From: GCA-003244245 sp963823755
Lineage (GTDB): Bacteria > Actinomycetota > Actinomycetes > Mycobacteriales > Pseudonocardiaceae
Assembly (NCBI GenBank): GCA_963823755.1
Contig: CAWGMP010000017.1
Span: 558,001-622,000, forward strand
Length of the DNA stretch: 64,000 nucleotides
Direction of reading: 5' to 3'
The translations under genes and the position numbers were made by a program. The notes beneath the pieces are model-generated. The model made no database searches and was not told the origin of the DNA. It saw only the letters and a list, made by a program, of their open reading frames with translations. Shown here one piece after another: positions 7,700 to 17,128 of the stretch (its first letter is position 1; each line of letters begins with the position of its first letter).

Positions 7700-8661
7700 G
7701 TGACGGTGCTGGTGCTCACCGCGTCCGACGACGACACGGCCACGCGAGTCTGCCAGGCATTGGATGACTGTGGCTGTGATCACGCACGGATGGACCTGGG
7801 CGATTTTCCCGAGACGTTGTCGTTCACGGCCACTGGTCCTCAGCCCGGCTGGACCGGTCGGCTATCCGATGGGCAACGCGACCTGCGGCTGTCGGAGATC
7901 ACGGCTGTCTACTACCGGCGACCCACCAGCTTCCGACTGCCTGCCCACCTCCCTGCCCAGCACCGGCGGTTCGCCGTCGCCGAGGCCCGTCAGAGTCTGG
8001 GTGGATTGCTGGCGTGCCTGCGAGTTCCGTTTGTCAACCGGCCCTCGCGCATAGCCGACGCCGAGTTCAAGCCCGCCCAGTTGCAGGCCGCCGCCGAAGT
8101 CGGATTTCGGGTCCCACCCACCCTGATCACCTCACTGGGCTGCGAGGCTCGCGCGTTCGCGCGCCAGGTTGGCCAGGTGATCTACAAGCCGCTGTCCGCC
8201 CCGTTTGTACACGAGGAAGGCCACACCAAGCTGGTCTATGCGACCCTGGTCCAACCCGAGGAGTTCGACGACGAGGAGATCGCCGTAAGCCCCTGCCAAT
8301 TCCAGGCGTTCGTCCCCAAGACCCACGACATTCGCCTGACGGCCGTGGGCGAACAGTGCTTCGCCACGATCATCCACGCTGGCTCCGACAGATCCTCTGT
8401 GGACTGGAGAGCGGACTACCCCTCCCTGTCGTATGAACCAGTCGCCACACCCGAGCCCATCGCCAGCGCCGTCGTTGCCTACCTGGAACGGTTCGGGTTG
8501 TCGTTTGGCTGCTTCGACTTCTCGGTGGCGGCCGACACCGGGGACTGGTGGTTCTTGGATTGGAATGCGGACCCAACTCCCAGTGGGGCTGGATCGAACA
8601 CGAGACCGGCCTGCCCATCGCCGCCGCCATCGCCACCCTGCTCGCGACGAAAAAGACATGA
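7700..8661 (+). pseudogene. tgmB: ATP-grasp graspetide synthetase with C-terminal frameshift
   Basis: The GTG-started protein matches RiPP ATP-grasp ligases: an N-terminal pre-ATP-grasp region (AVYYRRPTSF), a central ATP-binding region (VIYKPLSAPF, QAFVPKTHDIRLT), and FGCFDFSVA with WWFLDWN near the end. The family normally ends DxNPNGQWxWIE, but here the frame reads WNADPTPSG. One extra C near 8573-8576 would restore DPNSQWGWIEHETGLPIAAA and end in a TGA overlapping the next ATG (ATGA). As read, the frame runs on to 8764 with an unrelated tail. Either the Mg/ATP-binding Asn motif is lost, making the cluster inactive, or the C-run carries a base error. Confidence 0.82.
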
Positions 8662-9884
8662 CCAACACCGACGCTGGCACCTGGCAGCCCCAGCTCACCG
8701 CCCTCGTCGCCGCCCTGGTCGACGTGGGAGCCCTGCACACCAGGGCATGGATCGACGCCTTTAGCGCCACCCCCCGGCATCTGTTCACTCCCCAGGTGAT
8801 CCTGAGCACTTCCGAGGGCTACCGGCAGCTATCCGGGGACGACTCAGCCGACCGAGATAAATGGCTGTCTGTGGTCTACTCCGACGATTCCCTGGTCACC
8901 CAAAGCAAGCCGCACGCCGCAGGGCACACCCTGCCCAGTGGGCAACCGCTGCGGGTGCCCACCAGTTCCTCCACCATGCCCAGCCTCATGGCCCGCATGC
9001 TTGAAACCCTCAATGTCCACGACGGGATGCGAGTGTTGGAAATCGGGACGGGCACCGGCTATAACGCTGCCCTGCTGTCCGACCGCCTGTGTGGGGCCAA
9101 CGTGGTGTCCATCGACATCGACCCCGACCTGGTCGATCAGGCCCAACAGCGGTTGGCCGGACTCGGACACAGCCCAACTCTGCTCGTCGGCGATGGCGCG
9201 GCCGGTGCTGCCGACCACGGCCCCTATGACCGGATCATCGCCACAGCGGCAGTGCCGGAAATCCCCCTCCCCTGGATCCAACAGCTGACGCCGAAAGGCA
9301 AGATCCTGGCCAACCTCCGCGGTGACCTCGCTGGCGCAACCCTGTGCCTGCTCACCAAGCACGACACCGACGACGAAGTGATCGGCCCTATCCTGCCCAT
9401 CGGCGGCCATTTCATGTGGCTACGGTCCGACGTCAACGACCCCCACCGGCCCCACGAGCACCCCCCGCCCCCCCAGCGCGGCACGTCCAGCCGCACCACC
9501 ACCCGGCTGGATCCCACCCATGTCCCCGCCGACGGCGAGGGATTCCGCTTCCTGCTACAACTTCAACTCCCCAGAGCACGCTCCCTGCACCCCGGACAGG
9601 CTCTCGACCCGAGCACCCGCAGCGAGCACGACGCGATCATCGCCACCGCGGCCGACGGCTCACGCGCAGAAGCCTTCACCCGGCCCGACCCCGAGGGCCT
9701 GCACCAGGTCATCCAGTCTGGACCCCGCCGGATCTGGCACACCGTCGAAGCCACCCACTACCTGTTCGAGGACCTCAACCGGCCCAGCCCGGACAAGTTC
9801 GGTGTTGTCGCCAATGACACCACTCAATTCATGTGGTATGGCAACGACGACAACTGGCACCGCTGGCCCCTGCCACTCGCGTGA
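8658..9884 (+). CDS. PIMT-like methyltransferase (aspartimide-forming, graspetide type)
   Basis: This 408-residue protein resembles protein-L-isoaspartate O-methyltransferase. SAM motif I is VLEIGTGTGYNAALL, with VVSIDIDPDLVDQA after it and YDRIIATAAVPEIP as the post-motif. A ~150-residue C-terminal extension (GLHQVIQSGPRRIWHTVEAT, FEDLNRPSPDKFGVV) is characteristic of the RiPP-associated subgroup. In fuscimiditide-type pathways such enzymes methylate a core Asp, which then closes to an aspartimide. The neighbouring precursor contains a suitable Asp-Gly. The start ATG overlaps the repaired ATP-grasp stop. Confidence 0.85.
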   Translation: MTNTDAGTWQPQLTALVAALVDVGALHTRAWIDAFSATPRHLFTPQVILSTSEGYRQLSGDDSADRDKWLSVVYSDDSLVTQSKPHAAGHTLPSGQPLRVPTSSSTMPSLMARMLETLNVHDGMRVLEIGTGTGYNAALLSDRLCGANVVSIDIDPDLVDQAQQRLAGLGHSPTLLVGDGAAGAADHGPYDRIIATAAVPEIPLPWIQQLTPKGKILANLRGDLAGATLCLLTKHDTDDEVIGPILPIGGHFMWLRSDVNDPHRPHEHPPPPQRGTSSRTTTRLDPTHVPADGEGFRFLLQLQLPRARSLHPGQALDPSTRSEHDAIIATAADGSRAEAFTRPDPEGLHQVIQSGPRRIWHTVEATHYLFEDLNRPSPDKFGVVANDTTQFMWYGNDDNWHRWPLPLA

Positions 9885-9898
9885 CTTCGAGTATGAGG

Positions 9899-10126
9899 GC
9901 TCCGTCGCATGTGGTTCACTATTGGATCGACCTTTCCCGGGCTTGGCTGCTGCACGGAGATCGACGGCGAGCGCTGGACTCGCTGCAGCAGGCGGGGAGG
10001 ATCGCTCCGCAGCTCACCCGCTACCACCCGCAAGTACACGAGACTGTGCACACTCTGGCCATCCACGATGCCCGGTCGACTGGCAGTCTTGCGCGCTTCG
10101 CCGCCTGGTGCGGCATCCGAATCTGA
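9899..10126 (+). pseudogene. C-terminal fragment of an Xre/TPR-type regulator
   Basis: HYWIDLSRAWLLHGDRRRAL and RIAPQLTRYHPQVHETVHTL match the C-terminal tail of actinobacterial Xre regulators. The helix-turn-helix and most of the TPR region are missing, because the sequence joins the 3' end of the methyltransferase gene. Its partner flavoprotein gene follows 15 bases later, an arrangement I associate with intact regulator-flavoprotein pairs. Confidence 0.65.
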
Positions 10127-10141
10127 CGAGGCGAAGACCAC

Positions 10142-10711
10142 ATGAATGACCACGGCCAGCCGGTTCTCTATGCCATCGTCACCGGGTCTCCTGCCGCGCG
10201 TGACATCGGTAAGCTGGTGGACCTCGCCCACCGTGACGGGTGGGACGTGTGCGTGATCGCCAGCCCAGACGGCTACCGGTTCATCGATGCCGACACCCTC
10301 GCCACCACAACCGGCCATACCGTACGCCACCGATACAAAGAACCCGACGCGCCTGATGTGCTCCCACCGGCTGACGCCATGGTGGTCGCGCCGATCACCT
10401 GTAACTCCCTGGCCAAATGGGCGGCGGGTATCTCCGACACCCTCCCACTCGGCTTACTCGTGGAAGCTGTCGGCAAGCACCAACCCGTCGTGGCCATGCC
10501 GTTCAGCAACCGAGCACAGATCAGCTTCCCAGCAATCCGAGAGGCCATACACAAGCTGACCACCTGGGGTGTGACCGTCCTCGTCGGCGACGACATCGAC
10601 AAACAACACGAGCCCGGCACCGGTGACAACTACGTTCACCTGTTCCCCTGGCACCTCGCCTGGCAAGCACTCCGCCAACACCCATGGCTTGATCTCACAC
10701 CTGGCGAGTGA
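10142..10711 (+). CDS. flavoprotein of the PPC-decarboxylase (HFCD-like) fold
   Basis: The 189-residue Rossmann-like protein begins LYAIVTGSPAARDIGKLVD. It contains DAMVVAPITCNSLAKWAAGI, the flavin-binding PxTxNT-like region, and KHQPVVAMPFSNRAQISFPA. These are features of FMN-binding decarboxylase-type flavoproteins (Dfp, LanD, EpiD relatives). The catalytic His of peptide decarboxylases is not evident, so the substrate is unknown. An AGGCGAAGACCAC stretch precedes the ATG. The broken regulator upstream was probably its regulator. It is not clearly part of the graspetide operon. Confidence 0.75.
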   Translation: MNDHGQPVLYAIVTGSPAARDIGKLVDLAHRDGWDVCVIASPDGYRFIDADTLATTTGHTVRHRYKEPDAPDVLPPADAMVVAPITCNSLAKWAAGISDTLPLGLLVEAVGKHQPVVAMPFSNRAQISFPAIREAIHKLTTWGVTVLVGDDIDKQHEPGTGDNYVHLFPWHLAWQALRQHPWLDLTPGE

Positions 10712-10884
10712 GAAGCAACATCGAAGTGCGGATGATCACGGTCGTGGCAGCCCCTTTCGGTCTCCGGGGCGGCGGGTAGCGCCTGCCGGGGTCGGCTCCG
10801 AGCTGCCGGTACCGACACTGTCGGAACTGTGACCGCTGCGGCAGCGTTGCATGTGCAGCAACGGTGTAATCCAGCCTGAGGGCG

Positions 10885-11799
10885 GTGGTCGCGGTGGACC
10901 CCATGGACTCCTACTCGCAGACGGTCAGCTCGGTCGCGGCGGCGATCACCCCGCACGTCGCGAGCCTGCGGATCAGGTCAGGCGCAGGGTCAGCCGTCGT
11001 GTTCGCCGACGACGGGCTGCTGTTGACCAACGCGCACCTCGTGGGCTCCGTCCACGACGGCCTCGCAGCGTTCACCGACGGCACCGAGAGCCGCTTCGAC
11101 GTGGTGGGCAGCGACCCGCTGTCCGACCTCGCGGTACTGCGGGCCCGGGGCTCCACCCCAGCCGCAGCCATCCTGGGCGACGCCGACGAACTGGTCGTCG
11201 GGCAACTGGTGGTCGCTGTCGGCAACCCCCTCGGACTCGCCGGATCGGTGACCGCCGGCGTGGTCAGCGCGCTGGGCCGCTCGTTGCCGGTGCGCGCGGG
11301 CCGGGCCGGGCGGGTGATCGAGGACGTGATCCAGACCGACGCCGCGCTCAACCCCGGCAACTCCGGTGGCGCGCTGGCCGACGCCGGCGCCACGGTGATC
11401 GGGATCAACACCGCCGTCGCCGGCATCGGGCTCGGGATGGCGGTGCCGGTCAACGCCACCACCCGCCGGATCATCGGTGCGCTGCTGGCCGACGGCCGGG
11501 TGCGTCGCGGCTACCTCGGGCTGGTCGGGACGCCCGCACCGCTGCCCGCCCCGATCGCGCAGCGGACCGGGCAGGCGTCGGGCCTGCGCCTGGTGGAGGT
11601 CATCCCGGGCAGCCCTGCCGATCGAGCCGGGCTGCACGCCGGGGATCTCGTGCTCAGCGCGGGGCGAACACCCGTCACCGATGCCCAGGGCATCCAGCGC
11701 CAGCTGTTCTCCGAGGCCATCGGCACCACGCTGCCGATCACCGTGTTACGCAACGGCGCGATGGTGGACGTGATCACCGTACCCACCGAGCTGGTGTAG
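10885..11799 (+). CDS. HtrA-like trypsin-type serine protease with PDZ domain
   Basis: The ~304-residue protein has an S1C protease domain with His in LLTNAHLVGS (about residue 50), Asp in DPLSDLAVLRA (about 80) and Ser in LNPGNSGGAL (about 160). A PDZ domain (about 215-300; LRLVEVIPGSPADRAGLHAG) follows. Unlike most actinobacterial HtrA proteins it shows no signal peptide or membrane anchor, so it may act in the cytoplasm. The start is uncertain between GTG 10885, GTG 10894 and ATG 10903. It lies alone, with an IS701 remnant converging on it. Confidence 0.85.
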   Translation: MVAVDPMDSYSQTVSSVAAAITPHVASLRIRSGAGSAVVFADDGLLLTNAHLVGSVHDGLAAFTDGTESRFDVVGSDPLSDLAVLRARGSTPAAAILGDADELVVGQLVVAVGNPLGLAGSVTAGVVSALGRSLPVRAGRAGRVIEDVIQTDAALNPGNSGGALADAGATVIGINTAVAGIGLGMAVPVNATTRRIIGALLADGRVRRGYLGLVGTPAPLPAPIAQRTGQASGLRLVEVIPGSPADRAGLHAGDLVLSAGRTPVTDAQGIQRQLFSEAIGTTLPITVLRNGAMVDVITVPTELV

Positions 11800-11996
11800 A
11801 CGTAGGCAGCGAAGGCAAGCATGGCTAACACGGTGTGTCGGTGCCAGCCGGCCCATCCGCGGACCTGGTAACGGTGCAACCCGAGCCAGCCTTTGCCAGC
11901 TTGGAAGCTGCGCCAGAACACCGGTCCAAGACAACCCCGGCGACCCACCCGGCCCGTGGAACCAACCTCCACCCGACATGACGGCCGAGGCACCAC
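11800..11996 (-). pseudogene. IS701-family transposase C-terminal remnant
   Basis: FQAGKGWLGLHRYQVRGWAG followed by WHRHTVLAMLAFAA resembles the C-terminal end of IS701/IS4-type transposases (SKGxxGLDxYxVRxWxxWxRHxTLAMLAHA). The catalytic DDE region is absent. Confidence 0.6.
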
Positions 11997-11999
11997 ACC

Positions 12000-12454
12000 C
12001 CACGATGCCGAGACGCAGGGGCAGGTCTGTGCCGAAATTAAGATCCGGCTAACTTGAAATTAAGATCACCCGCAGTTCGTCCTATTAGTCTTCCGTAGCG
12101 TTGTTCACGGGCAAGGCGGATGCCGCAGGGACGGAGGGTGCGCGGAGATGACAGGTAGCCAAGCCACTGAGTTTCTTAGCCCACCGTTGACACGAAACCT
12201 GATCCGATCTAACTTTATGGCGGTGGCCTAGTCCGATGCTGATGACTACGCAATATAGGTTCGCCCAGGGCACGAGCGATCGATCTTCGATAGAGCAGAT
12301 CTGGTTCCTTAGCCTGACCTGCACGCCGGAAAGCAAGGACGGCCTTGTGGATGACTGTTGGAATGAGACGACAGACAGTGCGGCAGCAAGTAAATCTCAC
12401 GTATTCTTGCACCGCACGAGTCGGGTGCACATCGCTACCTTGGAGAAATGAATA
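12000..12454. other. intergenic region before the lanthipeptide cluster
   Basis: There is no gene here. It contains two direct copies of GAAATTAAGATC (12034-12045 and 12056-12067, 22 bp apart), which could be operator half-sites or an IS end, and a promoter candidate listed separately. The 5' leader of lanL would be about 240 bases. Confidence 0.5.
12187..12215 (+). promoter_or_regulatory. candidate promoter of the lanthipeptide operon
   Basis: TTGACA (12187-12192) and TAACTT (12210-12215) are separated by 17 bases, a good housekeeping-sigma-type arrangement, about 240 bases upstream of lanL. Confidence 0.4.
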
Positions 12455-15208
12455 ATGGCGGACTTCAATTTCAGCGTCCTCACTCCGACACCGCGGGCCG
12501 AGGCGGACAATTCGGCACTGACCCGGGTGCTCGACAGCGTGCTTAGCACCACAGGCGAGAAAGACCGTTGGGAAGTGCAGGGCGACGACTTCTGGCGCTA
12601 CCTTACACCGAATAAAGAAAATCGACGTGCGCAGGGATGGAAGCTGCACGTGTCGGCAACGCAGGCATCAGCCGAAACGGTGCTCGTCCGGTCCTTACCT
12701 GTGCTGCTCGGCAGTAACTCCCCCTTCAAGTTCGCGAGCACGATCGATCACGCTGCACTACTGAATGCTCGCCATACGCCCCGAGGGCACTCCGGAAAGT
12801 TCATCACCGTCTACCCAGATAGCGACGAGGAAGCGGTCCGGCTGGCGGACGCGCTACACCACGCGACACGGGGTCTCGCCGGTCCTCGCATCCTCTCAGA
12901 TCAACCTTACGCGCCGATGAGTCTCGTCCACTACCGATACGGGGCGTTCGTCGAAACTCGCAAGATCTCGAACGACGGTTTCTACGCCTGGACGATTCTC
13001 GACCCGGACGGCAATCCCGTCGAGGATCGACGTATCGGCCAGTACCTACCGCCGACATGGGCCCAATGTCCGTTCCCGCAGACGGAAAGGAACGGAACCC
13101 CCCGCACGAGCAAAGAGGGCCAAGGCGTGCTGATCGGAGACCGCTTCTTGATACACGAGGCGATCCGACAACTCAACAAGGGTGGCGTTTATCGGGGCAT
13201 CGACAAACAAAATGGCGCCGACGTCGTAATCAAAGAAGCACGCGCCCACGTGGCAGCGAATGAAGCCGGCCGAGACGCGCGGGACATGCTTCGAGCGGAG
13301 GCCTGTGCGCTTGAAAAGATTGGACCGCTTGGTGTGACACCCCGGCTGCTCATGCTTTTCGAGCAAAGCCAGCATCTGTTCCTCGCTGAGGACTTCGTGC
13401 CGGGGATACCTCTTCGTCAATGGGTGCCCGATCTGGTCCGTGATGATGGGTGGCGTCGCCACATTTCGGAGGTCATGGATCAGGTCAGCCGTCTAGTGGA
13501 TCTGATGGATATGGTCCACCAAGAGGGCCTGATCCTTCGGGACTTCAACCCCAACAACATCATGGTGCTTCCCGACGGGGAGCTTCGGCTCATCGACCTG
13601 GAGCTGGCCGTGGCGGTCGGGGAACCAGAACCGGAGCGGATCATGGTAGGAACGCCGGGCTACGGTGCCCCGGAGCAAATGAAGGGGGCTTCTCCAGCCG
13701 TCCAGGCCGATTACTACAGCCTCGGTGCCACCATGTGCTTCGTCCTCACTGGTGATACTCCCTATTTCTTGGACGAAGTTCCCGAGGACCGGCCCTTCGG
13801 TGAGCGGCTGGCGGAGTGGCTGGCTGTACGCGGGGAAACGCACGACATGTCGTCCGACATCCAGATGATGATCCTCGGTTTGATGGATGAAATTCCCGAG
13901 CGGCGGTGGACGCCGGCTGAGGCGAGAAATGCTCTGACCGTGGCACGGAAGGTACTTGATCGATCACCCCGAGCTCGTCTCACGCAAGCGCATGATAGTG
14001 ACAGCAGTAGGAGCAGGCTGGACGATGAGCAGTGGCAGCAGGCCACCGACGGCATGGTGAACTACCTCCTCACCTCAATGAGCCCCACTGACGGCGAGCG
14101 GCTGTGGCCCGTATCGTGTGCATTCGGGGCACCGGATCCATGCAGTCTCCAGCTTGGCGCCCCAGGAGTTCTCGGCGTGCTCACCCGGTACTTCGAGCTC
14201 ACCGGTGATCAGCGGGTAGCCGAGGCAATCGCTACCGCCGGAAAGTGGATCGCTCAGCGGTTGCCGGCTGATGCAAAACGACCACCCGGGCTTTACTTCG
14301 GAGATGCCGGAATCGCATGGTCGCTGTATGAAGCCAGCCGGGTGCTCGGTGACGACCGGCTGGCCCAACAGGGCCTTGCGCTGGCCCACACGCTGCCGGT
14401 CTCCTGGTCGAGCCCTGATGTCATCCAGGGTACCGCCGGGATCGGGCTCACATTCCTTCATCTCTGGATGCGTACCGGCAACGGCGAGTTCGCCGAGCGC
14501 GCCGGTAAGGCCGCCGACACTCTGATCACGTCGGTCAGTGAGGAAATGGGTGGACTCATCTGGGCACCGCCGGCCGAATTCGACTCCCGTCTCGCCGGCC
14601 GACGTCACTATGGCTTCGCTCATGGCACCGCCGGTGTAGGATACTTCCTACTCGCCGCGGGGCTTGCCATAGGTCGGGCCGACTGCCTCACGCTCGCCTG
14701 TCGCGCTGGTGACACCCTGCTCGCCAATGCCACCGTGGCGGAGGGCGTAGCCCAGTGGAGTCCCGGCCCCGGTGATGTCCCGACCGCCCCCTACTGGTGC
14801 CACGGGTCCTCCGGTATCGGGAGCTTTCTCACCCGGCTCTCTCGCGCCAGTAAGAAAGACCGATTCGACGAGGCGGCACAGATGTCAGCCCAGGCAGTCA
14901 TGAAGAACTCGTGGCGGGGATCGCTCGGGCAATGCCACGGCCTCGCGGGCAACGGAGAGTTTCTTTTGGACATGGCTGACACCGCCGACAGAATGCGGTA
15001 CGAGGCCTTGGCCCACCAGTTGGCCCGTCTTATCTTCATCACTCGTGCTTACCGAGACGACCAGGTCGTGTTTCCTAATGAGCACGGAGGCTTCTCCGCC
15101 ACGTGGGGAGACGGCGTGAGCGGGATCTTGTCCTTCTTCCTGCGGCTACGGCACCGATCGCCCCGCCTGTGGATGGTCGACACACTGCTGGAACGGAGCG
15201 AATCGTGA
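12455..15208 (+). CDS. lanL: class IV lanthionine synthetase (LanL)
   Basis: The 917-residue protein has three domains: an N-terminal phospho-Ser/Thr lyase-like domain (about 1-220), a Ser/Thr kinase domain (about 225-510; VVIKEAR lysine, LRDFNPNNIM catalytic loop, LRLIDLELA metal loop, GTPGYGAPEQ), and a LanC-type cyclase (about 530-917). The cyclase keeps the zinc ligands PYWCHG (about 780) and GQCHGLAG (about 826). This separates class IV (LanL) from class III (LanKC), which lacks them. It should phosphorylate and eliminate Ser/Thr in the two identical downstream precursors and close thioether rings. The ATG has a modest upstream GGAG, and the gene overlaps the peptidase gene by GTGA. Confidence 0.92.
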   Translation: MADFNFSVLTPTPRAEADNSALTRVLDSVLSTTGEKDRWEVQGDDFWRYLTPNKENRRAQGWKLHVSATQASAETVLVRSLPVLLGSNSPFKFASTIDHAALLNARHTPRGHSGKFITVYPDSDEEAVRLADALHHATRGLAGPRILSDQPYAPMSLVHYRYGAFVETRKISNDGFYAWTILDPDGNPVEDRRIGQYLPPTWAQCPFPQTERNGTPRTSKEGQGVLIGDRFLIHEAIRQLNKGGVYRGIDKQNGADVVIKEARAHVAANEAGRDARDMLRAEACALEKIGPLGVTPRLLMLFEQSQHLFLAEDFVPGIPLRQWVPDLVRDDGWRRHISEVMDQVSRLVDLMDMVHQEGLILRDFNPNNIMVLPDGELRLIDLELAVAVGEPEPERIMVGTPGYGAPEQMKGASPAVQADYYSLGATMCFVLTGDTPYFLDEVPEDRPFGERLAEWLAVRGETHDMSSDIQMMILGLMDEIPERRWTPAEARNALTVARKVLDRSPRARLTQAHDSDSSRSRLDDEQWQQATDGMVNYLLTSMSPTDGERLWPVSCAFGAPDPCSLQLGAPGVLGVLTRYFELTGDQRVAEAIATAGKWIAQRLPADAKRPPGLYFGDAGIAWSLYEASRVLGDDRLAQQGLALAHTLPVSWSSPDVIQGTAGIGLTFLHLWMRTGNGEFAERAGKAADTLITSVSEEMGGLIWAPPAEFDSRLAGRRHYGFAHGTAGVGYFLLAAGLAIGRADCLTLACRAGDTLLANATVAEGVAQWSPGPGDVPTAPYWCHGSSGIGSFLTRLSRASKKDRFDEAAQMSAQAVMKNSWRGSLGQCHGLAGNGEFLLDMADTADRMRYEALAHQLARLIFITRAYRDDQVVFPNEHGGFSATWGDGVSGILSFFLRLRHRSPRLWMVDTLLERSES

Positions 15209-17037
15209 TCACGGCCTTGCAAGAGTCCGAAGTCGTCAACTCCGCCCGCGTCAACCTGGCATTCTCGAGAAACGGTCGTTGGGGCGTGTGCCTGAGGATC
15301 GAGGACGAGGATCTGGTCCTCGAACATTGGACTCTCACCCCGGATGAGACGTTGTGTCGGACAATTCCCAACGTCACGGTCAACCGACGAACGCACTCGC
15401 TACCACTCAACGACGGGCGTATCCTCCTCCATCGCAGCGAAGGGACCGGCACGTCTGGGCGACACACGCTAATACTGCTGCAGCCTGGCGGGCGCCGCAT
15501 CCTTCGGCAACGGCTCGCTGATATTTCAGGACTGGGAGGTTATCTCGTACCGAGCCCACAATCCGGCCAGCTTGGGTTCATCGTCACGATCGACAATCCA
15601 GAGCATTCGACGATCTGGCAGCTGTCGGCGTCGCCACCACACATCGAGCCGGTCCTGCGGATACCAGGTTCGCTGTCCGGAGGAGTGTGGCTCGATGGTG
15701 ACGGGAACGTATTAGCGGTCAACCAATCCTGTGACAGTTACCGTTCCAGCGGCATCGTCATCGACTTTCCGCAGCGGTCGTGGCGGCGTATCTGGTCAAT
15801 GTCCGACACAAGTATTGATCGGATTGTGCTCGCCAGTCCTCGGTCGAAGATGCTCGTTGTCACCACCAACTCCGGTGGCGAAGAACGACTCGGCTGGGGA
15901 ACCCTCGGAAATTCCACTGTACATTTTCCCGCGATTTTGTACCGCGCGGGCTGTATGCGCCAAGCGCTGGCCTTCGACGATTCCGGTGAGCGGCTGCTGG
16001 TGCGTGAGGCAGCGGGAGCAGTATCCCGATTGTTGGTCTACCGACCGGCCGACGACCGTCTGACACCCATTGCCGGCCCGCCCGGCACCTTCTCGGCTCC
16101 CGCGTCGTGGGTGGGGGATTTCATCCGGCTCCGGTTCTCGGCTCCAGACCAGCCTCCCACGCTCGCCACCGTTCAGCTCGAAACGGCACCCCGTTGGTCG
16201 GTGAGTCGAGATGACCAACGCGAAAGCCACCCCGCATGGGCGCAGGCCGAGTTGATCGAACTTGCGTCCCCGGCAGGGCCGATCGAGGCGATCACCTACG
16301 GCGGTCCGGACTGGAGACGCTGCCGGCACCTCGTCGTAGCGCTGCACGGAGGGCCGCTGTCCTCCTGGCGCTTCGAGTTCGAGCCGCTCTTCCAGTGCCT
16401 GGCTCAGGTAGGCGTCGCGGTGGTGGCGCCCAATTACCGCGGCAGCACCGGATACGGCGATGAGCATCTGCGGGCGGTTGTCGATAACTGGGGTGGGCCA
16501 GACCTCCAGGACGTGCTTCACGTGGGCCGAGGCCTGGAGGGCGAGCGCGGACGCCACCAGCTCCCCAAGCCAGTCGTGCTGGGCACGAGTTATGGGGCAT
16601 TCCTAGCGCTCCTCGCGGCCTCCTACGAACCGGACCTGTGGTCGGCGTGCGTTGCGCTGGCTCCTTTTCTTTCCGGACCAAGCCTGCATAGGTGCGCTGA
16701 CGTCTCGGTCCGAAACCGGATTGAGCGACTGGGCGGACTGAAGCGAATCGACGACGCCATCGGACCTCGAGATGTGCTGCGGGCCTGCACGTCGCTCTCC
16801 GCGCCACTTCTGCTGATTCACGGCAGCAAGGACCAAACGATACCCGTGGAGCAGTCGCGGCTGCTACAACGGCGTCTATCCGAAATGGGGAGAACAGAAG
16901 GAGTCGACTTCGAGTACTTCGAGGCCGACAGCAGCCACGAAGAGGTGGCGCTGGCTTGGCCGAAAGTTCTCCGTCAGAAAATAGTGAGCTTCTGCCTCGC
17001 ACGGCAGAGTTACGAACCTACTACCACCGTCAGATAG
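15205..17037 (+). CDS. S9 prolyl-oligopeptidase-type peptidase, likely leader protease
   Basis: The 610-residue protein begins at GTG overlapping the lanL stop. An N-terminal beta-propeller-like region (about 1-380) precedes an alpha/beta-hydrolase domain: LHGGPLSSWRFEF, NYRGSTGYG, the nucleophile elbow GTSYGAFLA (Ser about 462), Asp in HGSKDQTIP, and His in DSSHEEV. This is the S9 architecture. Prolyl oligopeptidases remove leaders in some class III lanthipeptide pathways. Its coupling to lanL and position before the precursors make it the candidate leader peptidase here. It has no signal peptide, so it acts in the cytoplasm. Confidence 0.85.
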   Translation: MITALQESEVVNSARVNLAFSRNGRWGVCLRIEDEDLVLEHWTLTPDETLCRTIPNVTVNRRTHSLPLNDGRILLHRSEGTGTSGRHTLILLQPGGRRILRQRLADISGLGGYLVPSPQSGQLGFIVTIDNPEHSTIWQLSASPPHIEPVLRIPGSLSGGVWLDGDGNVLAVNQSCDSYRSSGIVIDFPQRSWRRIWSMSDTSIDRIVLASPRSKMLVVTTNSGGEERLGWGTLGNSTVHFPAILYRAGCMRQALAFDDSGERLLVREAAGAVSRLLVYRPADDRLTPIAGPPGTFSAPASWVGDFIRLRFSAPDQPPTLATVQLETAPRWSVSRDDQRESHPAWAQAELIELASPAGPIEAITYGGPDWRRCRHLVVALHGGPLSSWRFEFEPLFQCLAQVGVAVVAPNYRGSTGYGDEHLRAVVDNWGGPDLQDVLHVGRGLEGERGRHQLPKPVVLGTSYGAFLALLAASYEPDLWSACVALAPFLSGPSLHRCADVSVRNRIERLGGLKRIDDAIGPRDVLRACTSLSAPLLLIHGSKDQTIPVEQSRLLQRRLSEMGRTEGVDFEYFEADSSHEEVALAWPKVLRQKIVSFCLARQSYEPTTTVR

Positions 17038-17040
17038 TGC

Positions 17041-17065
17041 CGATACGGGATACGAGCCCGTATCG
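17041..17065 (+). terminator. hairpin between peptidase and precursor genes
   Basis: CGATACGGG (17041-17049) and CCCGTATCG (17057-17065) form a perfect 9-bp stem with a 7-base loop, three bases after the peptidase stop. There is no T-run, so it may be an attenuator or an mRNA processing/stability element separating enzyme from precursor expression. Confidence 0.5.
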
Positions 17066-17128
17066 CCTGAACGGTGGAGCAAAAAGATGTCCTAACGACT
17101 GCGATCCGGCGAAAGGAGGTGAAATATC

